Assembly: GCF_000723885.1 (NCBI RefSeq)
Contig: NZ_CCDG010000024.1
Span: 108,236 to 172,235 of the forward strand
Direction: 5' to 3'
DNA length: 64,000 nt
Source of the DNA: Paenibacillus camerounensis
Lineage (GTDB): Bacteria; Bacillota; Bacilli; Paenibacillales; Paenibacillaceae
Shown: one piece after another, positions 8,372 to 16,254 of the stretch
Position numbering within the stretch: position 1 is the stretch's first letter
How the letters are laid out: every line of letters starts with the position of its first letter
Position numbers and translations under genes: made by a program
Notes under the pieces: generated by a model
Database searches by the model: none
Seen by the model: only the letters and a program-made list of their open reading frames with translations
What the model was told of the DNA's origin: nothing

Positions 8372-10107
8372 ATACTAACAACACGTGGAAAAGACTGCTG
8401 AATTATACCCGGCAATACCGCGCCATCTCTATCGGTGCTGTAATCTGTGCCATTCTGAGCGTAGCTGCCAGTCTGATCGGGCCGCTCCTGATCGGGCAGG
8501 CCATCGACCGGATGATCGGGCCGGACAATGTTGATTTTCCAGAAATTCTCCGGCTGCTGCTGATTCTTGGCGCCGTTTATGTTACAGGCAGTTTTTTCGG
8601 CTGGCTCCTGACCTATTACACCAACAAAATCGCCTATAGAACGGTCTATGATCTGCGCAGTGACTTATTCGATAAGCTGGACACCCTGCCGCTCAAATTC
8701 CATGACAATCACCCGCAGGGTGACAGCATCAGCCGGTTTGTCAACGATATGGATGCCGTATCTGACGGGCTGCTGCAGGGCTTCTCGACGCTGCTGACGG
8801 GCATTGTCACCATTGCAGGTGCAATCGGCTTCATGCTCTATATCAGTCCTGTTATGACCGTGGTGGTGCTGTTGTCTGCGCCGGTGACCTACTATGTCGC
8901 GAGATTTATTACCACCCGCTCCCAGAAGCTGTTCCGTGAGCAGGCCAAGATTCTTGGCGGACTGAACGGCTATGTGGAGGAGATTGTCGGCGGGCAAAAG
9001 GTTGTGCAGGCCTACCATTATGAGGACCGTTCCTTTGCACGCTTCTCTGAACGCAACAATGAGCTGTATCAGACTGGCGTCAAATCACAGTTTTACGGCT
9101 CTCTCGCCAATCCGACAACCCGGCTGGTCAACAATATTACGTTCTCAGTCATTGCGATGATCGGCAGTGTGCTGGTAATAGGCGGACATCTCTCTGTCGG
9201 GGACCTGTCCAGCTTTCTGATCTACTCCAATCTGTTCGCGAAGCCGTTTAATGAAATTACCGGTGTTATCACCCAGCTGCAGTCTGCAACAGCCTCGGCA
9301 CAGCGGATCTTCAAGATTCTCGATATGGTGCCGGAGATACCAGATGCCCCTGACGCTCATGTGCTGGGGGTAAGCAAAGGGACAATTATTTTTGACAAAG
9401 TAAGCTTTGCGTACACGCCGGAGCGGCCGCTAATCCGTAATTTCAGCCTGGAAGTCAAGCCGGGTACCCGTGTAGCCATTGTCGGCCAGACAGGAGCAGG
9501 AAAGACGACGCTCGTCAACCTGCTGATGCGCTTCTACGATGTGGACAGCGGCAGCATTCGGATCGACGGTACGGATATCAATCAGATCACCCGCGACAGC
9601 CTGCGGCAGAACTTCGGAATGGTGCTCCAGGATACATGGCTGTTCGGAGGCTCGATCCGCGATAATATCGCCTACGGCAAGCCGGAGGCGAGTGATGAAG
9701 AGGTTATTGCCGCTGCCAAGGCGGCGAGCGCCCACAGCTTCATCAAGCGGCTGCCAGAGGGCTATGCGACCAAAATCAGCGGCTCCGGTGACAATCTGTC
9801 CCAGGGCCAGAAGCAGCTGCTGACGATCGCCCGCGTCATGCTGGCTGATCCGCCGATGCTGATCCTTGATGAGGCAACCAGCAGCATTGATACGCTGACC
9901 GAAATCCGGATCCAGAAGGCTTTTCTGCGGATGATCTCAGGCCGGACCAGTTTTGTTATCGCCCATAGGCTGTCAACCATCCGCGAGTCGGATATTATCC
10001 TCTATATGAAGGACGGGGACATTGTCGAGAGCGGCACACATGAGGGGCTGCTGGCCAGCGGCGGGCATTATGCGAAGCTGTATAACAGCCAGTTTGCGGC
10101 GGTGTAA
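8368..10107 (+). CDS. ABC exporter, catalytic subunit
   Basis: This is the second half of the exporter (579 residues). Six membrane helices lie in about 1-310, followed by the ATPase domain: Walker A GQTGAGKTT, Walker B LILDEATSSID with the catalytic Glu, and switch histidine VIAHRLSTI. The signature reads LSQGQ instead of LSGGQ. That altered signature completes the degenerate site made with the Asp/Gln residues of the first subunit, while this subunit's own Walker motifs with the partner's intact LSGGQ form the single active site. Overall it resembles YfiBC/LmrCD-type exporters. Transcription ends at the hairpin at 10124. Confidence 0.94.
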   Translation: MNTNNTWKRLLNYTRQYRAISIGAVICAILSVAASLIGPLLIGQAIDRMIGPDNVDFPEILRLLLILGAVYVTGSFFGWLLTYYTNKIAYRTVYDLRSDLFDKLDTLPLKFHDNHPQGDSISRFVNDMDAVSDGLLQGFSTLLTGIVTIAGAIGFMLYISPVMTVVVLLSAPVTYYVARFITTRSQKLFREQAKILGGLNGYVEEIVGGQKVVQAYHYEDRSFARFSERNNELYQTGVKSQFYGSLANPTTRLVNNITFSVIAMIGSVLVIGGHLSVGDLSSFLIYSNLFAKPFNEITGVITQLQSATASAQRIFKILDMVPEIPDAPDAHVLGVSKGTIIFDKVSFAYTPERPLIRNFSLEVKPGTRVAIVGQTGAGKTTLVNLLMRFYDVDSGSIRIDGTDINQITRDSLRQNFGMVLQDTWLFGGSIRDNIAYGKPEASDEEVIAAAKAASAHSFIKRLPEGYATKISGSGDNLSQGQKQLLTIARVMLADPPMLILDEATSSIDTLTEIRIQKAFLRMISGRTSFVIAHRLSTIRESDIILYMKDGDIVESGTHEGLLASGGHYAKLYNSQFAAV

Positions 10108-10123
10108 AGCTTTATTATGCGAT

Positions 10124-10165
10124 AAAGACTGTATACAGTGATATTTTGCTGTGTGCAGTCTTTTT
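10124..10165 (+). terminator. Terminator after the ABC exporter operon
   Basis: The arms AAAGACTG and CAGTCTTT enclose a second CAG/CTG helix, and the stem ends in a T-run. Confidence 0.8.
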
Positions 10166-10244
10166 GTATATGTCGATTAAAACTCGGGAGCATTATTTTC
10201 TTCTGCGCTCATTTATTGTCACAACAAGGTCATACAATTATACT

Positions 10245-10274
10245 TTGACATTAAAACCGTCCAGACGGTATAGT
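10245..10274 (+). promoter_or_regulatory. TetR/SMR promoter with palindromic operator
   Basis: TTGACA (10245-10250), an 18-base spacer and TATAGT (10269-10274) form the promoter. Inside the spacer lies a perfect palindrome, ACCGTC-CA-GACGGT (10256-10269). A dyad between -35 and -10 is a typical autorepressor site, so this is probably bound by the TetR protein encoded just downstream. Confidence 0.8.
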
Positions 10275-10293
10275 AAATACAGAGGTGAATGAT

Positions 10294-10827
10294 ATGAACG
10301 TTAATTCCAGGCGAGGGGTTATTTTGACGGCCGCATCCTTAATCATCAGAAGCCAGGGGGTAGAGAAGCTAACCCTTGAGGCGGTTGCCAGGGAGGCCGG
10401 CGTCAGTAAGGGAGGGCTGCTGCATCATTTTCCTAATAAGAATGCTTTGATTCAGGGGCTGGTGGAGGAGCTGACGGACGAATTCGTAACCGATGTCCAG
10501 GAGCGGGCAGCGGTTTCCGCTGTTAATCAAGGGAAATGGAGCCGGGCATACACGGAATCTGTGGCCTGTGATATCAAGGACGGGAACGGGATCAGCACGG
10601 CGCTGACTGCGGCGTTATTCAGCAAACCGGAACTGCTGGAGAAGCTGCAGGAGCAATATGCATTATGGCAAAAAGACATTGAAAACGACGGGATCGACCC
10701 TGTGCGTTCAACCATAGTACGGCTGGCTGCCGACGGCCTGTGGTTCTCTGAAATGTTCAGCTTAGGGAAGCTGGATTCAGAGCTGCGTGAACAGGTCATA
10801 CAGGAACTGCTCAAAATGACGGTGTAG
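10294..10827 (+). CDS. TetR/AcrR family transcriptional repressor
   Basis: This regulator has about 177 residues. The N-terminal HTH is clear (LTLEAVAREAGVSKGGLLHHFPNK, about residues 27-50), and the rest is an all-helical ligand-binding domain with a TetR_C_37-like region. ATG 10294 fits the AGAGGTGA site; an upstream in-frame GTG at 10285 lies inside that site. It is the first gene of an apparent operon with two SMR pump genes (gap to the next start 13 bases) and has a palindromic operator in its promoter. The simplest reading is a drug-responsive repressor of the pump pair, with the cationic pump substrate as inducer. Confidence 0.92.
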   Translation: MNVNSRRGVILTAASLIIRSQGVEKLTLEAVAREAGVSKGGLLHHFPNKNALIQGLVEELTDEFVTDVQERAAVSAVNQGKWSRAYTESVACDIKDGNGISTALTAALFSKPELLEKLQEQYALWQKDIENDGIDPVRSTIVRLAADGLWFSEMFSLGKLDSELREQVIQELLKMTV

Positions 10828-10840
10828 GAGGAAAAGAATT

Positions 10841-11170
10841 GTGAACCCCTTTGTGTTATTGGCTTTTGCCATTGTGTCAGAGGTCTGCGGCAGCTCGCTG
10901 CTCAAATTATCCAACGGCTTCAGACGGCTATATCCATCTCTTGGGGTGGTAATTGGACTCGGCTCTGCGTTTTATTTTCTGTCGCTGGCGCTGCAGTCGA
11001 TTTCACTCGGAACGGCTTATGCGATCTGGTCCGGGGCAGGGACGGCTTTAACGGCGATGGTCGGAGTCTTCTTTTATAAAGAAAGGCTTAACCGAAAAAA
11101 AATATTGGGACTGCTGCTGATCATCGGCGGTGTCATTACACTGAAGCTTGCTACAGGCGGAGCGCATTGA
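10841..11170 (+). CDS. SMR family multidrug efflux subunit 1
   Basis: This small multidrug resistance protein has 109 residues and four membrane helices. The essential membrane glutamate is in helix 1 (FAIVSEVCGSSLLKLSNGF, Glu about 13), and helix 3 carries AIWSGAGTALTA. The GTG start at 10841 has GGAGGAAAAG upstream. Together with the adjacent second SMR gene it resembles paired heterodimeric pumps such as EbrAB or YvdRS, which export quaternary ammonium compounds and cationic dyes with proton antiport. The control is probably by the upstream TetR protein. Confidence 0.92.
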   Translation: MNPFVLLAFAIVSEVCGSSLLKLSNGFRRLYPSLGVVIGLGSAFYFLSLALQSISLGTAYAIWSGAGTALTAMVGVFFYKERLNRKKILGLLLIIGGVITLKLATGGAH

Positions 11171-11206
11171 TTGATTCTACGGGCAAAGAAGAGGATGGGG
11201 ATTGAA

Positions 11207-11554
11207 TTGAAAAGTTACATGTACCTGGCTATGGCCATCTGCTTTGAAATATTCGGGACAACGATGCTTAAGCTATCGGACGGGTTCACGAATCTGCTGC
11301 CGGGTCTCGGGGTCGTTGTGGGGATGGGGTTATCTTTTTTCTGCTTATCCATGAGTCTGCGGGTTATTCCGCTCAGCTTCGCGTATGCAGTCTGGTCAGG
11401 CGTCGGGACGGCCATTACAGCTTTGCTCGGTGTGGTGGTGTGGGGCGATCCATTCACCTTTGTATCTTTCCTCGGAATCGCGGCTATTATCGGCGGTGTA
11501 GTGCTGCTCAATTCATCTAATCAGCCGGAAAAAGCACCCCAGGGGCAGCTGTGA
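11207..11554 (+). CDS. SMR family multidrug efflux subunit 2
   Basis: This second SMR protein (about 115 residues) has helix-1 Glu in MAICFEIFGTTMLKLSDGF and helix-3 AVWSGVGTAITALLG. Its C-terminal tail (SSNQPEKAPQGQL) is longer than in subunit 1, as in EbrB-type partners. The start is uncertain. TTG 11207 gives a protein beginning at the usual family position and has GGATGGGG six bases upstream; ATG 11195 and TTG 11171, which directly follows the previous stop, are alternatives. Tight linkage with subunit 1 supports an obligate heterodimer. Confidence 0.9.
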   Translation: MKSYMYLAMAICFEIFGTTMLKLSDGFTNLLPGLGVVVGMGLSFFCLSMSLRVIPLSFAYAVWSGVGTAITALLGVVVWGDPFTFVSFLGIAAIIGGVVLLNSSNQPEKAPQGQL

Positions 11555-11578
11555 GTTCATTAGAACATGGAGGGATCT

Positions 11579-11747
11579 ATGGTGCATGACCTGGAGAAAG
11601 AATTGAGGGACATTTGTATAGCCCTTACTGTGAAGCAGCAGATTCCACGTACAAAGTAAATATTCTAACAATGAAGCCGGTCTTATAAAAGAATATCATG
11701 AATTAAATCAAAAGTTAGTTCGCGTTTTCGGCAATTACAATATTTAG
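11579..11747 (+). pseudogene. Small helical protein remnant, possibly Spo0E-like
   Basis: A GGAGGG site precedes ATG 11579. The first frame gives 26 residues (MVHDLEKELRDICIALTVKQ) and stops at 11657. From about 11646 a second frame continues as NNEAGLIKEYHELNQKLVRV and stops at 11745-11747. Joined by one shift, this would be a helix-turn-helix protein of about 55 residues, with the size and rough pattern of Spo0E-family phosphatases. The signature SQELD is not present, so the family is a guess. Confidence 0.35.
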
Positions 11748-11758
11748 TTAGGAAAAGA

Positions 11759-11805
11759 AACTCCGAAACCCACTGCATAAGCGGGTATACGGAGTTCTTT
11801 TTTTT
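11759..11805. terminator. Terminator between convergent units
   Basis: ACTCCG and CGGAGT arms, with inner CCCACT/AGCGGG pairing, are followed by a T-run. It sits between the SMR operon and the converging phosphotransferase gene and ends the plus-strand transcript. Confidence 0.8.
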
Positions 11806-11816
11806 AGAGATTAAAA

Positions 11817-12842
11817 TCAGCTCAGAACAGGAGTGTTCTTCATTTCATAGATTTTTTGAAGCGTCTGGAGATTTAGCGCCTTCCCGTCCTCGTCCTTTGC
11901 ATGCAGATACCCTTCCACAAGCCTGTACCCGAATATGATCAGGATCAGCTCGCAGACGCAATGATCTTCCACTCGGGGAGCATCCGCATACTCTGCAAAA
12001 CCTCTATAATACGCAGGTATGCATCGCTGGTAATATTCGATCATGTAATCAAGATCCACTTCGTCGGCAAGCAGGCTGGCGATGTCTTCGCCCAGATAAC
12101 CCCATCCCGAGGTATCCCAGTCGATAAGCGCGATTGTCCCGCCTCTGTTGATGATATTGGTTACCCAGAAATCCCGGTGGCACAGCACAAGAGGCAGTTG
12201 TTCAATACGGGCGAATATCGCCTCTGCGTGCCCGTCAAGGTCAATAAGCATTTGCCGCACGTGCTGCGGAAATTCACAATTCTCCGAACGGATATAGTCG
12301 TAGACGACCGGCCAAGACCGGTAATGCAGGTACGTGTTCTTCATAAGATCTGCCCGGCTAAGGTTGGTCAGACTCTCCAGCACAGCAGGTTGCTCCGCAT
12401 ACAGCTTCCCCTGATAACGCCCTAACTCCAGTGCGGCCTGCTCATACATATCACCAGTTAAGTCTAAACCGGATACTCCATCGATATATTCCAGCCACAG
12501 CTGAAATTCATCCTGCTCGGCATTCATTTCCGCGTAATAACAAGTCGGCCAGCGAAAGGTATCCGAAAAAGTCACTCCCAAATCAGATGAATAGAGATCA
12601 TACTCCCGGCGCCATGAACCCGGATCACCGAAGCGCTCCCATTTTTTCTGGATTTTCAGCACAACACGGTACGGCAGTTTCTCTCCTTCAGAGGTTTCGG
12701 CGGTTCCTGTTACCAAATTTACATTCCCTACCGTTCCGCCATGCAGAGACTTAGTAGTGAAGTCTGCTGAGATAATCTCCTTCTTGAACTGCTGGCTTAA
12801 GACATATGTTAATGTTTCGTTAGTAATCTTCATTTTTTCCAT
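11817..12842 (-). CDS. Aminoglycoside phosphotransferase (APH) family protein
   Basis: This 341-residue protein-kinase-fold small-molecule kinase has the catalytic loop LCHRDFWVTNII (HxDxxxxN) and the metal-binding IDWDTSGWG (DxD). The nucleotide loop is near residue 35 (LHGGTVGNVNLV), with the lysine in VVLKIQ. It may phosphorylate an antibiotic, choline, homoserine-like or other alcohol; the fold does not tell which. The start codon (ATG 12842, or 12833 giving MKITNETL) overlaps the end of the broken rsgA paralogue by about a dozen bases. The two are therefore one transcription unit behind the attenuator leader described below, which hints at a ribosome- or antibiotic-linked role. Confidence 0.85.
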   Translation of the reverse strand: MEKMKITNETLTYVLSQQFKKEIISADFTTKSLHGGTVGNVNLVTGTAETSEGEKLPYRVVLKIQKKWERFGDPGSWRREYDLYSSDLGVTFSDTFRWPTCYYAEMNAEQDEFQLWLEYIDGVSGLDLTGDMYEQAALELGRYQGKLYAEQPAVLESLTNLSRADLMKNTYLHYRSWPVVYDYIRSENCEFPQHVRQMLIDLDGHAEAIFARIEQLPLVLCHRDFWVTNIINRGGTIALIDWDTSGWGYLGEDIASLLADEVDLDYMIEYYQRCIPAYYRGFAEYADAPRVEDHCVCELILIIFGYRLVEGYLHAKDEDGKALNLQTLQKIYEMKNTPVLS

Positions 12843-13635
12843 CCCCCATTTTTCCTAGTTTGTTTGCCTTGCATGGCAGTCATTTTGTCACGGGCCCGTT
12901 TGCTGATGAGGTAACCCGTCCTGTCCTGGACATATTTGTGCTCTTGCTGCTGTGTAAGATAATGCTCCCAGCGTTCACGCGGCAACGAACCGTCTTTCAG
13001 TGCGGCGAGAACGGCACAGCCTGGCTCAGCCTGATGACGGCAGTCGGCAAAACGGCATGTTCCAAACCATTCCTCCACATCACCAAAGCTTGCATGTATA
13101 CCTTCACCGGCCTCAAAAAGCCCAAGCTCACGCATGCCAGGCGTATCAATAACCATCTTACCGGAGGGGAGCATGAACAACTGACGGTGTGTTGTCGTAT
13201 GCCGCCCCCTGCTGTCAATTTCCCGGATTGCCTGGACCTTCATTACATCCTGTTCCATCAGCGCATTTAGCACGAAGTCAGGATAAATACATAATCAAAG
13301 TTGGTTGCGACAACCTGCTCCCGGATGGTCTTGGTGAAGCCTGCGGCATGCCCGGAGTAATCAGCGCGTGAGAACTTGGACCGGCGGGGGAGTACCGTAC
13401 CGATGAGTGAATCTCCATTCCCGTTGTACTGCAGCAGGACGAAATCACCGACACACGGATAATCTGAACGCGTATCCGCACTGTGATAAAAGGCTCCTTT
13501 GAGCACCGCTGTAACTTCACCGCGTCCGGTCATAACAGTAAAACGCTCACGCCGCAGCTCCGTCACTCTGCCGGGTATTAATCCTTCTTGAATATCTTCT
13601 GTTTCAATATAGCCATAGGTTTTTAAATCAATCAT
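12830..13635 (-). pseudogene. RsgA-like ribosome GTPase with internal deletion
   Basis: RsgA (YloQ/YjeQ) is a circularly permuted GTPase for 30S maturation. The N-terminal part from ATG 13635 reads through the OB fold (GRVTELRRERFTVMTGRGEV) to NFDYVFILTS and then stops. The C-terminal part resumes in another frame at LNALMEQDVMKVQAIR and keeps SRGRHTTTHRQ, DTPGMRELG (G3) and the zinc cluster CRFADCRHQAEPGC. Missing between them are the NKxD (G4) and P-loop (G1) segments, about 90-100 residues compared with intact homologues. A deletion of roughly 280-300 bp with a frame change explains this. The product cannot bind GTP, and an intact copy probably exists elsewhere in the genome. Confidence 0.9.
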
Positions 13636-13655
13636 GTTTGTGTGGTTAGCTCCTT

Positions 13656-13754
13656 TTATGTTGTTTTTTGGACGCAAAAATGCCGCGGACCAGCAGCCTC
13701 TAAAGAAGCTGCTGATACACGGCATAAGAACGCACCTAAAGAGACGATCCTCAT
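13656..13754 (-). CDS. Putative leader peptide (32 aa)
   Basis: A short frame starts at ATG 13754 with AGGAT upstream. It encodes MRIVSLGAFLCRVSAASLEA followed by a dozen more residues and stops 20 bases before the rsgA-like start. Its codons run through the terminator hairpin at 13676-13725, so translation, or ribosome stalling, would decide whether that hairpin forms. Leader peptides of this style regulate ribosome-targeting resistance genes in Bacillales. Confidence 0.6.
   Translation of the reverse strand: MRIVSLGAFLCRVSAASLEAAGPRHFCVQKTT
13676..13725 (-). promoter_or_regulatory. Attenuator hairpin in the rsgA-like leader
   Basis: On the minus strand an outer stem ATGCCGTG/CGCGGCAT (one G-U pair) encloses an inner stem CAGCAGC/GCTGCTG and runs into TTTTTGCG. 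It is terminator-like and sits about 40 bases upstream of the coding start, inside the leader reading frame. Its position before the gene, not after one, is what makes it an attenuator candidate. Confidence 0.7.
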
Positions 13755-13982
13755 CGTATCCTGTAAACAGCAATTTTCACGAAAGGTTACTTTGGATGGC
13801 ATCACAAAGAATACGGGCATTCTCCCGCGTTGTTCGTGAATGCCTGATATTCGATTCTAAGACGAAACCACCCTATAAGTAGCTGCCACTAAAATCACAT
13901 CCCCCTTCGTGTACGGAACTTGCTTATCACTAAGCTTTCTTTAAGTTATCCTATTATGGGAAAATATTCAATGTACTAGATG

Positions 13983-14010
13983 ATTATAATTAAATTGCAC
14001 ATTTGCTCAA
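13983..14010 (-). promoter_or_regulatory. Putative promoter of the rsgA-like/APH unit
   Basis: Read on the minus strand, TTGAGC (14010-14005), 16 bases and TATAAT (13988-13983) make a plausible sigma-A promoter. It overlaps the stop codon of the upstream lipoprotein gene and implies a leader of about 340 bases before the coding start at 13635. Confidence 0.6.
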
Positions 14011-15389
14011 AAAGTATAAGCATGTCCTCCAACGTCTGCCCAGGCCAGCGTCCCGTCCGGCATCCATCCCAGCAGAACGCCTGCCGCCACGAATGTTATG
14101 GTCCGTTCATTGCTGTCATACAGCCGGATTGTACCTGTACCTGACGTGTATGCTGCGAACCTGCCGTCCGGCGACCACTTGAGCGTAGTCAGAAGGTAGT
14201 AGTCCTGCTGCCGCTCATGCTCCCATATATCCTCTTTAACCTGCTTCGTAATCTGTTCATCCAGGAGGACGTTAGAAGTTCCGCTGCCGGTGTCAAAACG
14301 GATTTTGCCAAGCGGATTGTCCTCCCCGTTGTCTCCAGGGAGTATCAGGATCGTATTGTCCTCCCAGCTCAGCGTATATACGGACAGGAAGCCGTCACTG
14401 TGTGAGAGGAAAGCTGCGTTTTCCCGGGACAACAGCGTAGTTCCCTTTTGATCCAATACCAGCAAATCTGCTCCGGGGCCAATGTAGTCATCATGTGCGT
14501 ACAACACAGCAATACGTGTGCCGTCTGGTGATGAGGACATGCCATAGACCGGTTTATCAAAAACATGCAGCTTCTTGCGGGTGAAATCCTTCAAGTCTAC
14601 CCGGTACAGCGTTTTGTTGCCCGATACCATATAAGTGAAGCCGGGATAGAAACGGTCGGAATACATTTCATGATAACCATAGTCGTTGCCGTAAGCTCCT
14701 TCCTCCGGGGGAAAAGAAGGGATCGTAAGCTCAAGGCCTGTCATAGCCTGAACCAGATGATGCTCTTCATGTCCATAGAACAGAAAGGAAGGTACCGAGT
14801 ATTCCTGGTTATCGACGGCTTTGACCCAGCCCGTATTCCAGACGGGAATCATCCGCTGAGTGCCGGATACAATGCCTTTGAAATGTATACTACCCTGATC
14901 AGATAGAGATCTCACAACGACAGTATTGCGGTACGGCTGTTCTATGCTCGCATAGCTTCGGCCATCTGCGGTGACGGCTTCATCCAGATTGAAGGTCCCG
15001 GACCAGGCGTTATCCTCGTCCATCTGCAGACGAATCTGCACAAACCTTGGTGACTCCCATTCCAGCGTATAACTGAACGCTGTCTGCGGATTGCTGGTCT
15101 GCAAGCTTTTTTCCAGTGCGGACTCCAGTGATGCTTGGTCCATATCGGCATTGGACTTTACCTGCACCACTTGTCCGTATCCTTCCAGGCTTTTCATCTG
15201 CTCGATATAGAGAAAAGGCTCCTCCGGGCTTAAGGATGCCGTAGCTGAAGATGTGGCCGCCGGAGCTGCAGCTGACTGGGGCGTTGCCGAATCAGGGGGC
15301 GGAGAAATATCCGCTTGTTCTGCTGAAGGGGTCTTCTGACATCCTGCGAGCATAACAGACGCCAGCACAATAACTTTCAAATAACGCAT
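14007..15389 (-). CDS. Lipoprotein with beta-propeller-like repeats
   Basis: This 460-residue exported lipoprotein has signal peptide MRYLKVIVLASVMLAGC with the lipobox LAGC, so it is anchored outside the membrane. A Pro/Ala/Ser-rich linker follows, then a beta-rich body with TolB/WD-like strands: SSPDGTRIAVLYAHDD near 300 and LKWSPDGRFAAYTSGTG near 410. An additional Ig-like N-terminal region (residues 60-170) precedes the propeller. ATG 15389 was chosen because GGAGGT lies four bases upstream; longer frames would bury the signal. No enzyme motif was seen. It probably binds ligand or protein at the cell surface. Confidence 0.85.
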   Translation of the reverse strand: MRYLKVIVLASVMLAGCQKTPSAEQADISPPPDSATPQSAAAPAATSSATASLSPEEPFLYIEQMKSLEGYGQVVQVKSNADMDQASLESALEKSLQTSNPQTAFSYTLEWESPRFVQIRLQMDEDNAWSGTFNLDEAVTADGRSYASIEQPYRNTVVVRSLSDQGSIHFKGIVSGTQRMIPVWNTGWVKAVDNQEYSVPSFLFYGHEEHHLVQAMTGLELTIPSFPPEEGAYGNDYGYHEMYSDRFYPGFTYMVSGNKTLYRVDLKDFTRKKLHVFDKPVYGMSSSPDGTRIAVLYAHDDYIGPGADLLVLDQKGTTLLSRENAAFLSHSDGFLSVYTLSWEDNTILILPGDNGEDNPLGKIRFDTGSGTSNVLLDEQITKQVKEDIWEHERQQDYYLLTTLKWSPDGRFAAYTSGTGTIRLYDSNERTITFVAAGVLLGWMPDGTLAWADVGGHAYTF

Positions 15390-15511
15390 ATATACCTCCA
15401 TACCGGAATAGTTAGAGTTTTCCATATTAATATGGACGTTGTTTAAGCGGATAAGTTGCTGAGGCTGACCATTTAACAGGGCTGCTTGACAGGATATTAT
15501 TCGTGAGCACA

Positions 15512-15541
15512 TTGACTAGCCGGGAGGCAGCAACGTATAAT
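15512..15541 (+). promoter_or_regulatory. Promoter upstream of 15586
   Basis: TTGACT, an 18-base spacer and TATAAT stand 45 bases before the start codon of the membrane protein gene, whose ribosome site is AAAGGGG. Confidence 0.7.
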
Positions 15542-15585
15542 TTTTCCAAATGTGCTGTAAAGTATAATGTTAAAGGGGATTTATT

Positions 15586-16236
15586 ATGATGCGCTTTTTG
15601 GGAAAACTATTCATTTATTTCGTGATATTTGTGTTTGCGGTGATAATGGCGGCAAATGGTTATTCACCCATTCTGACAGTAGGGATTGCTTTAACGGTTT
15701 CCCTAATTGGTTATATGATCCTATTTGTTTATCCTTTTGTTTTGGAAAAGCGTGTGGAACGGGTGGAAGACTTTTTACTTAGACACAAACACAAACCTGG
15801 GGTTTATATTCATTATGTTGTAGCGAACAGGCTTGATGACGAAGCAAAAACGACTATGGATAAGCTGATGACAAAATATAAGCACTCAAGGGCATTGGCT
15901 ACTTACAAGGCGGCTTACGGGCTTTACTGCAAGGATATGGATGCTATTAGAACAGCCGTGCCATACATACGCTATGCTGATTACCGGGCTTACTATGCAA
16001 CGCTTCTACTGATAGAGGACGGCAAAAGTACTGAGGCGCGTGAACATCTGGAGTCTATTAAAAAGCGGTGGATGAGATCGGCACTGCTCGCAGAAGTGGA
16101 ACGCAAATCGGGAGACATTGAAGCCGCAGTCAAACACGCCAGGGAAGCAGTGGATACATCGGGAGGCGCCCAACGTTATGTGTTACATAAGGAATATGAA
16201 AGAACGTTACCGCAGGCGGTTGAGCGCGTATCTTGA
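15586..16236 (+). CDS. Two-helix membrane protein with TPR-like cytoplasmic domain
   Basis: This 216-residue protein has two N-terminal membrane helices (residues 5-28 and 33-52) and a charged helical C-terminal half. The latter has TPR-like alternation (AREHLESIKKRWMRSALLAE, SGDIEAAVKHAREAVDTSGG). No enzyme motif was recognised. ATG 15586 was preferred to the neighbouring ATG three bases on because AAAGGGGATTT precedes it. It is followed after 18 bases by another small membrane protein, probably in one operon. The function is unknown; helical-repeat membrane proteins of this size often act as scaffolds. Confidence 0.85.
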   Translation: MMRFLGKLFIYFVIFVFAVIMAANGYSPILTVGIALTVSLIGYMILFVYPFVLEKRVERVEDFLLRHKHKPGVYIHYVVANRLDDEAKTTMDKLMTKYKHSRALATYKAAYGLYCKDMDAIRTAVPYIRYADYRAYYATLLLIEDGKSTEAREHLESIKKRWMRSALLAEVERKSGDIEAAVKHAREAVDTSGGAQRYVLHKEYERTLPQAVERVS

Positions 16237-16254
16237 GTCTGGAGGAAGTAAAGC

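Noticed and set aside
13862..13888. GAAACCACCCTATAAGTAGC as a seventh copy of the island repeat
   Set aside because: It shares only ATAAGTAG and a loose GAA-CC with the core and lacks both arms; similarity is within chance.
13755..13976. T-box-like AGGGTGG in the rsgA-like leader
   Set aside because: The remaining T-box consensus and specifier structure are not seen; the leader-peptide model explains the region better.
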